From assembly GCA_964563135.1 (NCBI GenBank), contig CAZLWV010000002.1:62001-126000 (forward strand): a DNA stretch of 64,000 bases, written 5' to 3'. The position numbers and the translations under genes were made by a program. Shown one piece after another: positions 7,208 to 16,173 of the stretch (position 1 is its first letter; each line of letters starts with the position of its first letter). The notes under the pieces are model-generated. The model searched no databases. It was given only the letters and a program-made list of their open reading frames with translations, and had not been told where the DNA came from. Origin of the DNA: JAAYAY01 sp964563135. Lineage in GTDB: Bacteria > Planctomycetota > Planctomycetia > Pirellulales > Thermoguttaceae.

Positions 7208-9367
7208 ATGGCTTTCGATCTCAATCAGTGGTATCCGGGCAATTTAGCCTTTCCCGCTCCAAGGTCCATCGATCCGGCCCTCGTTTTCGAACGTCTGCCG
7301 ACCCTCAAGTTCACGCATCCACTACCGTATGGCGCGATCGTACACGACGACGGCGTACAGTTTGTGGTGATGAGTCGCTCAGCAACGGCAATGCGGGTTC
7401 TGGTCTACAACGACGTGAACGATCCCGATCCCTACGAGCTCATCGATTTTGACCGGGATCTGAATCGGTGGGGAGACATTTGGAGCGTGTTCGTACCGGG
7501 AATGGTTCCGGGCCAGCTCTATCACTTCCAGGCCGATGGCCCGTGGGACCCGGACGTGGGGCACCGATTCGACGGGCACGCCCGTCTGATCGACCCCTAC
7601 GCCAAGGCGCTGGCGGGCTGCTTCCTGCCGGCTACCGACGGGATCATTCGACCGCCCAAGTGCGTGGTGATCGACGACGAGTTCGACTGGAAGGGGGATC
7701 GCCATCTCCGGCGCGACCTGTCCGAGACGATCATTTACGAGATGCACGTCCGCGGTTACACGAAATCGCGTTCCTCCGGAGTGAAGCACCCGGGAACCTA
7801 TCTGGGACTGATCGAGAAGATTCCCTACCTGCGGTCGTTGGGGATCACGGCGGTGGAGTTGATGCCGGTGCACGAATTTCCGATCAACGACTGCATCGGG
7901 CAGACTCCGGAACGACCCAACTACTGGGGCTACGATCCGATGGTGTTCTTCGCGCCCCATCGGGGCTACGCAGTGAGCGAGGAACCCGGCGCCCAGGTGC
8001 GGGAGTTCAAGGAAATGGTGCTGGCCATGCACCAAGCGGGGATCGAGGTGATCCTGGACGTGGTGTTCAACCACACCTGCGAGGGCAACGAGCATGGCCC
8101 GACGATCAGTTTCAAGGGGCTGGAGAACCAGGTCTACTACATGCTGCAGGATGGCGGCAAGTACTACCGCAACTATTCCGGCTGCGGGAACACCGTCAAT
8201 GGAAATCACCCCATCGTGCGCGAGATGATCTTCAATTGTCTCCGCCACTGGGTCCACAACTACCACATTGATGGTTTCCGCTTCGACCTGGCATCGATTT
8301 TGAGCCGCGATCGGGCGGGGAACCTGGTGGCCAACCCCCCGGTGATCGAGGCGATTGCCGAGGACCCGCTCCTGGCGGATACGAAGATCATCGCCGAGGC
8401 GTGGGATGCCGCGGGCGGCTACCAGGTGGGCACGTTCGGGTGTCTGCGCTGGGCCGAGTGGAACGGGCGCTATCGCGACGATGTGCGCAAGTTCTGGCGC
8501 GGCGACCTCGGCATGACCGGATCCCTGGCCACAAGGCTGGCCGGTTCCAGCGACCTCTACGAGCCGGGAGGGCGCCGGCCCGTGAACAGCATCAACTTCA
8601 TCACGTCGCACGACGGATTCACGATGAACGATCTGGTCAGCTACAACCAGAAGCACAACGAGGCGAACCTGGAAGAGAACCGGGACGGCGACAACAACAA
8701 CGAGAGCTGCAACTACGGTCACGAAGGGCCCACGCGGAAGCGGGAAGTCTGTGCCGTCCGCAGCCGCCAGATCCGGAACTTCTTCGCCACCCTGCTTCTC
8801 AGCCAGGGAGTGCCAATGATCGCTGCCGGCGATGAGTTTCGCCGCACGCAGGGGGGCAACAACAACGCCTACTGCCAGGACAATCCCATTTCGTGGCTCG
8901 ACTGGCGACACCATCGGAAGAACGAGGGGCTGGTGCGGTTCGTCCGCAGCCTGATCGCGTACCGCAGATCGCAACGCAATGTCCGCCAGCCCAAGTTTCT
9001 TACAGGCCGGCCCTTCCGCGAAGGGGGGCTGCCTGACGTGAGCTGGTTCGGGGTCGACGGCGGGCCTGCCAGTTGGGCCGAGGAGACCCGCAGCCTTATC
9101 TGCGTGCTCAGTGCGGCCCCGCTTGCCCCGGGGGCTGCAGGTCCGGGCTATCACCTGATGATGATGTGCCACGGCGCCCCGCACGACCAGCAGTTCATCG
9201 TTCCTCCGTCCCTCCTGGGGCTCCCATGGCGGAGGTTCATCGACACGGCCGCCCGCGAGCCCAACGATGTTTTTCCCGCCCTCGACGGTCCCGGACTACC
9301 TCAGCCTGCCAAGTTCATCCTTCCCGGTCACACCATGCTTTGCTACGTCGCGCCCGACTGGATGTGA
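7208..9367 (+). CDS. glgX: Glycogen debranching enzyme GlgX / isoamylase-type GH13 (719 aa)
   Basis: GlgX hydrolyses alpha-1,6 branches in (limit-dextrin) glycogen in the cytoplasm. An N-terminal carbohydrate-binding (CBM48/isoamylase N) domain is followed by the GH13 barrel. Conserved regions seen are VILDVVFNHTCEGNEHG (region I), GFRFDLASIL (nucleophile Asp, region II), AEAWDAAGGYQVG (acid Glu, region III) and NFITSHDGFTMNDLVSY (region IV). The length fits the family. No Shine-Dalgarno site is obvious. No other glg gene is adjacent, so this is an isolated glycogen-turnover gene. Confidence 0.95.
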   Translation: MAFDLNQWYPGNLAFPAPRSIDPALVFERLPTLKFTHPLPYGAIVHDDGVQFVVMSRSATAMRVLVYNDVNDPDPYELIDFDRDLNRWGDIWSVFVPGMVPGQLYHFQADGPWDPDVGHRFDGHARLIDPYAKALAGCFLPATDGIIRPPKCVVIDDEFDWKGDRHLRRDLSETIIYEMHVRGYTKSRSSGVKHPGTYLGLIEKIPYLRSLGITAVELMPVHEFPINDCIGQTPERPNYWGYDPMVFFAPHRGYAVSEEPGAQVREFKEMVLAMHQAGIEVILDVVFNHTCEGNEHGPTISFKGLENQVYYMLQDGGKYYRNYSGCGNTVNGNHPIVREMIFNCLRHWVHNYHIDGFRFDLASILSRDRAGNLVANPPVIEAIAEDPLLADTKIIAEAWDAAGGYQVGTFGCLRWAEWNGRYRDDVRKFWRGDLGMTGSLATRLAGSSDLYEPGGRRPVNSINFITSHDGFTMNDLVSYNQKHNEANLEENRDGDNNNESCNYGHEGPTRKREVCAVRSRQIRNFFATLLLSQGVPMIAAGDEFRRTQGGNNNAYCQDNPISWLDWRHHRKNEGLVRFVRSLIAYRRSQRNVRQPKFLTGRPFREGGLPDVSWFGVDGGPASWAEETRSLICVLSAAPLAPGAAGPGYHLMMMCHGAPHDQQFIVPPSLLGLPWRRFIDTAAREPNDVFPALDGPGLPQPAKFILPGHTMLCYVAPDWM

Positions 9368-9482
9368 AAACCGACCTCAATGCTGCGGCCGCGATTGCCT
9401 CGGTCCAGGATCCACCCGGCCCGCCACTGCCGCGGAAAGCTGCAATACGCCCCACAATTGGTGAATGGTGGAGGAGCTGGTC

Positions 9483-10030
9483 ATGGTCGGCTCGTGTCTG
9501 GCATCTCTCCTTGCGGCCACGGTCTTCCTGGTTTCTGGCGGACCGGCCGAAGAGCCTGGGCAACTGCGATCCCATGGCGACTCCGCCTGTTGGCTCTGGG
9601 CGGGCAGCGTGTTCTGGCCGCCTGCCGCGGCATGTCGAATCCGGTGCTGGGCGGCAAGACCGTTCAGCTCCGCTGGTCGGACGACGGGGCGCGGACCTGG
9701 GGCCCGCCGCAGCAACTCACGTGGGTCTTCGGCCAGGCCCATGCCGACCTGGCTCGCCTGGTCAGCGATACAATCGTTGCCGTCTATGAGAATCGCTACC
9801 CGGTAACGGAGCCGGATATCCGCGCCCACATCAGCCACGATCTCGGCAAGACCTGGGAGCCAAGGCTCTACATGCTGGCCGACGGCGTCGGATACGCCAG
9901 CAGCGTTGGACTGGCCGATGGCACGATCGTGACCGTGACCGGCGACGGCCAGACGACCGATGGCAAACCGGTCGGACGCGGCTATACGCTGCAGGCCATC
10001 CGCTGGAAACCGACCTTAGAGCCGGAATAA
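9483..10030 (+). pseudogene. Decayed exported sialidase/BNR-repeat protein
   Basis: The ATG at 9483 has a strong GGAGGAG site seven bases upstream and starts a signal peptide (MVGSCLASLLAATVFLVSGG). That frame soon loses sense. In another frame, from about 9600 to the stop at 10030, a BNR/sialidase-like propeller segment appears (LRWSDDGARTWGPP, ISHDLGKTWEPRLY, GVGYASSVGLADGTIVTVTG). The intact family is over 300 aa; here the signal peptide is joined out of frame to the last blades. Either a frameshift plus internal deletion or an assembly fault explains it. The C-terminal piece alone could start at ATG 9632. Confidence 0.65.
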
Positions 10031-10312
10031 CGCCTTGGAGCGTACCGCAGATCGACAACCCTCCGGAGCTCTCCAGGCCCGCTATGGGGCGGGCTGCTTT
10101 CAGGACGGGCCGGCGATGAAGCCGTTCGTGCCGGCCGTGTTGCGATCGTGGACGGAGAAGAGAGATCTGCAGGCAAACGGGACCGGCACCGGATGGCCCA
10201 GGTGGCCGGAATTGCCTGGCAAACGCAGTCGATGGTGGCTGGCTCTTCGGTTCGGCGGGCGGTATAAGGTGAGAGGCAGCGTTTCGTCCGGGACTGTGAA
10301 AGGTGGTGAACT

Positions 10313-10597
10313 GTGAGCATCCATCGGCGAAGATTCCTCGCAGCCGGTTGGACCGGCGGTACAGCAGCGACCGGGGACCGGTTTACCTTTCCTGCCGAGT
10401 CGGAGCCAACGGATCTGAACGATGCCAGGCTGGATGCGGTGCCTGATCGGCGCTATCGAGCAAGAGCTGTGTGCCAACGCCGTCGCGATCCAGTCCGTCG
10501 AGTTGCCGCACCACGGAGGTGTCTTTCCATGCCGGGTCTGGCCCAAGGACGGTGCGGGGGGATACTGGTGGCTCACGATACAAGAACGTCTGCGTGA
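10313..10597 (+). pseudogene. Remnant of a Tat-exported protein
   Basis: GTG at 10313, preceded by GGTGGT, begins a twin-arginine-like leader (MSIHRRRFLAAGWTGG). The frame then turns into low-sense sequence, while a neighbouring frame from about 10440 gives a more protein-like string (AIEQELCANAVAIQSVELPH, then GVFPCRVWPKDGAG). This looks like a frameshifted fragment of a short exported protein. No family could be recognised. Confidence 0.35.
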
Positions 10598-10606
10598 AGG
10601 AGTGGA

Positions 10607-13600
10607 ATGATGACGTGGGTGAGAATGGGCTTTCTGTGCGCCGCAGCAGTTCTTGCGGCCGGTCCAGATAGGGCGGGCGGTCAGGATTGGCCGGAGTGGT
10701 GCGGGCAACCCTCGCGCAACATGGCTGCCAAGAGTGGTCAGCGACTGCCGGAGTGGGCGGACTGCGCTTCTGACGACGATACTGACGAGGTGAAATTACC
10801 AGCGACCAAGAATGTCAAGTGGTTTGCCCGGCTCGGTCGTCTGACCACGGGCAGCCCAGTGGTGAGTCAGGGCAGAGTGTTCATTGGCACCACGTGGAAA
10901 GACGGCAAGGAGGCTTGCTTTCTATGTCTTGACGAACAGACAGGAAGGCCCCTGGGTACCTTCCTCTGTCCCCGGCCCGGCAGGGAGAATCTGGAGAACT
11001 GGGCGATCAGCTCAACTCCGACGATTGACGGCGATCGACTGTACTTTGTGAGCCCCCACCAGGAAGTCTTCTGCGTTGACCTGAATGTTCTTCTGGGCAG
11101 AGGCGGAGATGGGCGAGGGAAGGACGAGCCGCAGAGGCCCACAGAAGACAAGAGCTCTCTCGAACAACTGGCCGTGAAGAGCATTCTCTGGCGATACGAT
11201 CTGTTCGAGAAGCTCAAGGCATATTATCACCACACGGCAAGTTCCTCGGTTCTGGTCCACGGAGACTATGTCTATGTCTGCACCGGTAACGGACGCTCCT
11301 GGATCCCGGGGAGGATCCCGTTCAGCCCGCTGACCCCCAGCCTGGTAGTGTTCCACAAGAGGACGGGACAACTGGTGGCTCGCGACGACGAGCAGATCGG
11401 GGAGCAGCTCTACCGCGGACAATATGCATCTCCGTCCGCTGGCGTGGTGAATGGACGGACTCAGATCGTGTTTGCCACAGGAAACGGCGTCTGCTTTGGC
11501 TTTGAACCCGTTGACCCCGCAGCTGAAATCGCCTCCGACCGTTGGACGACCACGAGCCTGCGTGGTCCCATCGTGCACTTCATCGACGTGGAGGGGAAGG
11601 ATACCGGCGGACTGTCCGCATTGGAATACGCCCAGTCCGTGGGTCTTCTTTCCAACATGCCCAAGCCGGCTCTTCCTCTGGAGTTCCGCTTCTCGCGGCA
11701 AGTTCCGGCCATGACGCCCATCGACACCATTCCGACGGCGACCGTGCCTAACGTGCCGCTGCTGAAGAAGATCTGGTGGTGCGACTGCATTCCCGCGGGC
11801 TACAAGAAACTGCCGTTTTTCCCCCGGCAGATCAAGGGGGATGGTCTCGGGCATCCGTGCGATATCATCGGCACGCCGGTCTGCTGGAACAACCGGGTGT
11901 ACGTGGCGATTGGCGGCGATCCAAATCACGGCGGAAGAGACAGCAAGGGAAGCGTCGTGTGCATTGACGCAACCGGGACGGGCGACCTCACGGAGAAAGG
12001 CAAGATCTGGTCCTACAACGATCTGAACCAGAGCGTCTCCACCGTGGCGGTGGCCGACGGCCTGGTGTTTGTTGCTGACACGGCGCACATGGTCCATTGC
12101 CTGGATGCAGAGAGCGGCGAGTGCTACTGGACGTACTGCACGCACAAAGGCGGAACGTGTTTCAGTTCGCCGCTGGTGGCGGATGGGAAGCTGTATCTCG
12201 GGAAGACCATTCTGTCGGCGGGCAAGAAGCTGCAGGCGCTGGGCGGCATCCAGAACAGTCAGAGCACCGCCTACAGCAGCCATTGTGTCGCCAATGGAGT
12301 GGTGCTGGCCGTGATCGGCAGTCATCTCTGGGCGCTGTGCGACCAGGGAGACCGGAAGCCGACCGGCGCGGAGGTTGCTGCCGAACCCGCCCGACCGGTG
12401 GGCGGCCGGGAGCCTGCGGGAAACGTGGCTGCCATGCCGGATACATCCGTGGTGTCGACGGGTGCAAGGGACGCGATCCTGAGAAACTGGCCGAGTCTGC
12501 GGGGACCGTTCGGACACGGGATTGCGCGGCAGGCTACGCCGCCGATCGACTTTGATACGGCCGCCGGGAAAAACGTGCGCTGGAAGGCGCCCATTCCCAG
12601 GCCGGGCGCGAGTTCCCCGGTCGTGTGGGAGGGGCGGGTGTTTCTGACCGGTGCCGACGAGCAGGCCCGCGAGATCTACTGTTTCGACGCGGCCAACGGA
12701 AAGATGCTCTGGCGGCAGACGGCCGAACAGCCGCCGAAAATGCCCGAGGTGAGTGAGCCGTTCGGCCATGCGGCGGCGACAGGCGCGACGGACGGGAAGC
12801 TCTTCTTTGCGATCTTTTCGACGGGCGACCTGCTGGCGGTCGACATGGACGGAGCGATTGCCTGGACACGTGCGTTCGGCGCTGCGAAGACCAGCGATGG
12901 CTATGCCTCGTCGCTCATGGTCTCCAGGCACCTCTTCGTGCAGATGGACGACGGCGACATAGCGAGCCTCTACGCCCTCGACCCCGCGACGGGGAAGACG
13001 GTCTGGGAGAAGAAGCGAACGGTGAGGGAATCGTGGGCTTCGCCGATCGTCGTCGACTCGGGCGGTCGCGAAATCGTGGTGCTTGCCGAGAACCCCACGG
13101 CGAGTGCCTACGACGCCAGCACGGGCGAGGTGGTTATTTCCACGAAATGTCTTGGAGGCCAGGTGGCGCCTTCGCCGGCCTATGCCAAGGGGACGGTGCT
13201 GGTGGCCAACGATCAGGCAAAGCTCTCGGCCATATCGCTGGCCTCCGGCGCGGTCACATGGAGCGGCGAGGACGACCTTCCGGATGTGGCGAGCCCGTTG
13301 GCAACGGAGGACCTTGTTTTCACCGCCAGCTCCTCCGGCGTGGTGAACTGCTATGAGCTCGGCACGGGGCGGAAACTGTGGACCCACGAGTTCGACGAGT
13401 CCTTCTATCCTTCGCCGATCCTCGCCGAAGGCCGCGTCTACGCCGTCGACAACGGTGGTACGATGCACGTCTTCCGGGCATCGAAGTCGTTCCAGCCGGT
13501 CGCCGATTCACGACTGGGCGAAGAATCGGTGGCCACACCGGCCTTCGCCGGCGACGCGATATTCATCCGCGGCAAGGAGAACCTGTACTGTCTGGGGGCG

Positions 13601-13612
13601 AAACGGCCGTGA
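10607..13612 (+). CDS. Exported double PQQ-like beta-propeller protein (1001 aa)
   Basis: A signal peptide (about 1-25) precedes two consecutive PQQ/BamB-type beta-propeller units, joined near residues 590-630 (a low-complexity linker rich in Ala, Gly and Pro). Repeated blade motifs include SPVVSQGRVFIGT, SPVVWEGRVFLTG, VFVADTAHMVHCLDAESGE and ALDPATGKTVWEKK. Proteins of this kind are abundant in planctomycetes and usually act as periplasmic scaffolds or as relatives of alcohol dehydrogenases; no catalytic Asp/Glu set for PQQ dehydrogenase was identified. AAGGAG at 10597-10602 fits ATG 10610 slightly better than ATG 10607. Confidence 0.8.
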   Translation: MMTWVRMGFLCAAAVLAAGPDRAGGQDWPEWCGQPSRNMAAKSGQRLPEWADCASDDDTDEVKLPATKNVKWFARLGRLTTGSPVVSQGRVFIGTTWKDGKEACFLCLDEQTGRPLGTFLCPRPGRENLENWAISSTPTIDGDRLYFVSPHQEVFCVDLNVLLGRGGDGRGKDEPQRPTEDKSSLEQLAVKSILWRYDLFEKLKAYYHHTASSSVLVHGDYVYVCTGNGRSWIPGRIPFSPLTPSLVVFHKRTGQLVARDDEQIGEQLYRGQYASPSAGVVNGRTQIVFATGNGVCFGFEPVDPAAEIASDRWTTTSLRGPIVHFIDVEGKDTGGLSALEYAQSVGLLSNMPKPALPLEFRFSRQVPAMTPIDTIPTATVPNVPLLKKIWWCDCIPAGYKKLPFFPRQIKGDGLGHPCDIIGTPVCWNNRVYVAIGGDPNHGGRDSKGSVVCIDATGTGDLTEKGKIWSYNDLNQSVSTVAVADGLVFVADTAHMVHCLDAESGECYWTYCTHKGGTCFSSPLVADGKLYLGKTILSAGKKLQALGGIQNSQSTAYSSHCVANGVVLAVIGSHLWALCDQGDRKPTGAEVAAEPARPVGGREPAGNVAAMPDTSVVSTGARDAILRNWPSLRGPFGHGIARQATPPIDFDTAAGKNVRWKAPIPRPGASSPVVWEGRVFLTGADEQAREIYCFDAANGKMLWRQTAEQPPKMPEVSEPFGHAAATGATDGKLFFAIFSTGDLLAVDMDGAIAWTRAFGAAKTSDGYASSLMVSRHLFVQMDDGDIASLYALDPATGKTVWEKKRTVRESWASPIVVDSGGREIVVLAENPTASAYDASTGEVVISTKCLGGQVAPSPAYAKGTVLVANDQAKLSAISLASGAVTWSGEDDLPDVASPLATEDLVFTASSSGVVNCYELGTGRKLWTHEFDESFYPSPILAEGRVYAVDNGGTMHVFRASKSFQPVADSRLGEESVATPAFAGDAIFIRGKENLYCLGAKRP

Positions 13613-13949
13613 CCGGCAACGATTCTGCCTGCGGTCGACCGGACGCAGAGTCCGAGTGTCGAGGAAATGACCGCCTCGATCGAGGAACTGGCCAGGTCGG
13701 CCCACTTGGCTGCACTCCCCAGTGTCTGGGCCGCCGTGTGGCCCTTCACGGCGGTCCAGGCCACTGTCGTGGGAAAAACCCCAGCGAACGACTCTCACAA
13801 CCGCCTGCATATGCAGGCCGATTGGCAATCGATCGGCACGATGCAACTGTTCGTTTTTGTCTGGGTGACGAGACTTTCGGCGTCGAACCTTCGAGTCGAT
13901 CGCGTTCTCAGGGCCGAAGAAGCCGGATGTCTTGTCGGCAGCAACCAGG
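13613..13949. other. 337-bp convergent intergenic region
   Basis: This lies between the propeller gene (plus) and a Gfo/Idh/MocA gene (minus), whose 3' ends face each other. A perfect 16-bp palindrome, GCCTGCATATGCAGGC, is at 13803-13818. No terminator with a T-run and no gene was found. Confidence 0.5.
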
Positions 13950-15314
13950 TCAGAACTCCCGCTGCGGGTTCGTGCCGGGTTGGGGGAGTGGGTACTTCTC
14001 ACGGTCGCCCAGCGGCAACGGAGCCGGCGAATCCATCGTCAGCTTGTCGAGCCCCGGGGCGAACTCGTGATCGTGGTTGAGGGCCTCGTCCCAGGTGACA
14101 ACGCGTCCGGTGTGGACGGCCATCCGCCCCATGATCTGGACCAGGCTGGCTTCCGCACCGCGCTTCGCCTCGTTGTGCGGCTTGTCCTGGCGGATCGCCT
14201 CGATCAGGTGGTCCCATTCCAGTTGGTAGGGGTCGGGTTCGGGTTGTGGGAAGGCCCACACCAGGTCGCTGTCGACGAAGTTGTGCCCCTTGTAGATGCG
14301 GCACTTGGCTGGCGTGTGCATGAAGGTGGAGATGACGGCCGACCCTTTCGTTCCGTGGGCGGAACTGGCGAACTTGCCGAAGCAACCATTCATGTTGCGG
14401 GCGTTCATGAAGAGGTTCGTGCCGTCGGCGAACGTGTATTCCACGGAGTAGTGGTCGAAGTTCTGGTCGACCATTCCCTCCCGGTAGCAGCGGCCGCCGG
14501 AGCCCTGGGCCGAAACCGGCCAGGCGCCTTTCATCCAGCAGCACTCGTCGATGTTGTGGCTCGTGTAGTCGTGCACCAGGCCGCCGCTGGCCCACATGAA
14601 GCTGAGATAGTTTCGGACTTGGTAGAGCAGCTCGCTCAGATCGTCCGGCTTGGGGCCGCAGAAACCGGCGGGAGCCACCAGACGGTAGGTCTTCATGTAG
14701 GTGATGTCGCCGATCTGGCCCGACTGGATCCGATCGAGAAGTTCCCAACGGGCCTTGCAGTGGCGGCACATCAGGCCCACGCCGACCTTCAGGTTCTTCT
14801 TCTCCGACTGCTCGGCCAGAGCCAGCATCTTGCGGGTGCTGGGGCCGTCGACCGTGGTCGGCTTCTCCATGAAAACGTGGATCCCCTTCTCGATCGCGAG
14901 GCCGAAATGTACCCACCGGAAGGCGCAGGGTGTTGTGAGCAGCACGACGTCGCCCGGGCGCAGGCAGTCCATTGCATGCCGGTAGGCGTCGAAGCCGAGG
15001 AACCGCCGCTCCTGCGGCACGTCGACCTGAGCGCCGAACAGCTTCTGCAGGTTCTGATGACTGGTTGTCAGACGCTGCTCGAATACGTCTGCCATGGCCA
15101 CCAGCTTGATCGGGCCGCTCTTGGTCGACAGCGCGTCGGCCGCCGCGCCCGTTCCTCGGCCGCCGCAACCGACCAGGGCCAACTGGATGGTGTTGTCCTC
15201 GGCGGCGTGGACGCGAGGAACCACAGCGGTTGCGAGCAGGGAGGCGGCTGCAACCCGGCTGCTGTGACTCAAGAACTCGCGTCGCGAGGTTCCAGACTTG
15301 TTGGAACGGGTCAT
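13950..15314 (-). CDS. Tat-exported Gfo/Idh/MocA family oxidoreductase (454 aa)
   Basis: A twin-arginine signal (SRREFLSHSS followed by a hydrophobic stretch) directs export. The NAD(P)-binding Rossmann motif is VGCGGRGTGAA (about residues 48-58) and the family EKP motif occurs in VFMEKPTTVDGP, followed by the Gfo/Idh/MocA C-terminal beta domain. These enzymes oxidise or reduce sugars or cyclitols using tightly bound NAD(P). Exported members are a planctomycete hallmark. Substrate unknown. It is transcribed opposite to its neighbours. Confidence 0.88.
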   Translation of the reverse strand: MTRSNKSGTSRREFLSHSSRVAAASLLATAVVPRVHAAEDNTIQLALVGCGGRGTGAAADALSTKSGPIKLVAMADVFEQRLTTSHQNLQKLFGAQVDVPQERRFLGFDAYRHAMDCLRPGDVVLLTTPCAFRWVHFGLAIEKGIHVFMEKPTTVDGPSTRKMLALAEQSEKKNLKVGVGLMCRHCKARWELLDRIQSGQIGDITYMKTYRLVAPAGFCGPKPDDLSELLYQVRNYLSFMWASGGLVHDYTSHNIDECCWMKGAWPVSAQGSGGRCYREGMVDQNFDHYSVEYTFADGTNLFMNARNMNGCFGKFASSAHGTKGSAVISTFMHTPAKCRIYKGHNFVDSDLVWAFPQPEPDPYQLEWDHLIEAIRQDKPHNEAKRGAEASLVQIMGRMAVHTGRVVTWDEALNHDHEFAPGLDKLTMDSPAPLPLGDREKYPLPQPGTNPQREF

Positions 15315-15627
15315 CTCATGGCTCCTGTGAAATCGAGGTAACGCGGTTGTCAGGTGGATTAGCAGGAAAGGTCGGCGGGGGATGGAGGTCGGGTTGATGG
15401 AAACCTGTTTGAGACGCTAAAAAAAAGCGCCGTTGCACATTCCTTCCCATGGTGGGGGGGGAATGAAGAGGCCTGGAAGATCGGCATTCCTGAGCCGCAA
15501 GGCCGACTTCTCACTGCCGGCTCCCGGCAGTCCCAACCGGCCTGCCCATGGCCACCAGATTAAGCGACTCCCCCATTCGTTGCCAGCCATCCACCCGCTG
15601 TTGGGGTGCCGGTGCCGTGCCGTACTC
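15315..15627. other. Intergenic region upstream of an exported oxidoreductase
   Basis: The stretch contains an A-run (15419-15426) and G-rich tracts. Frames open across it continue into the fragment at 15628 but show no protein-like composition. Nothing else was recognised. Confidence 0.4.
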
Positions 15628-16134
15628 ATGGAATGTGGCTGTGGTGACGATCGCGATGTCCGTCGTCATTCCGTCCGGATCTTGACCTTCTCCCTTGCAT
15701 TGAAAGACGAAGCAGAGGAAGCCCTGCTGACGCCGTCGCTCGACTGGGGCGGATGGGAAGTTCACCATTGCAGTCCGCCGGCCGATCCGCAGCGTTACAG
15801 GGAAGTCGATGGCGTGCTCATGACTCATGCCTTCAACCGGGCCTACACGGTGGGTGCCCCCGAGACGTTTAAAGCCTTCCGCGGACCGGCGGGGCTGGCC
15901 ATTGTGCGTCACTACGCGCTCAACGAGCACATGATGTTCGATCGGGAGGACAAAGAGCAAGTCGGCTACTTCGTTGCCGACGTGGAACGTGCCGGTCCCT
16001 GTTGCATGCTGGGAGAGACCCGAGCGATGGCCAACGGGGATCCCCGCTGTATCGGCTACCTGGTCGGCAACAATTTCGCCCCCGGGTTTCCCGAGTCGAA
16101 TGGACCAGCGTTTTCCGTTTTTCGATTTGCCTGA
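15628..16134 (+). CDS. Unrecognised protein, probably a fragment (168 aa)
   Basis: From about residue 25 onward this reads like a real protein (RYREVDGVLMTHAFNRAYTV, then KAFRGPAGLAIVRHYALNE and GYLVGNNF), but I do not recognise a family. The N-terminus is unclear: the ATG at 15628 has no ribosome-binding site, and the first 20 residues have poor composition. There is no signal peptide, unlike its exported neighbours. It may be the C-terminal part of a decayed gene. Confidence 0.4.
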   Translation: MECGCGDDRDVRRHSVRILTFSLALKDEAEEALLTPSLDWGGWEVHHCSPPADPQRYREVDGVLMTHAFNRAYTVGAPETFKAFRGPAGLAIVRHYALNEHMMFDREDKEQVGYFVADVERAGPCCMLGETRAMANGDPRCIGYLVGNNFAPGFPESNGPAFSVFRFA

Positions 16135-16173
16135 ACTTGTGTCGCGACACTGTCAAGACATCCAGTTCACGAC

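Noticed and set aside
7379..9184. 601-codon minus-strand frame opposite glgX
   Set aside because: The glgX frame has all GH13 motifs; the antisense frame is an artefact of GC-rich third positions.
11012..13468. 818-codon minus-strand frame opposite the propeller gene
   Set aside because: Rich in His and Arg without domain likeness; antisense shadow.
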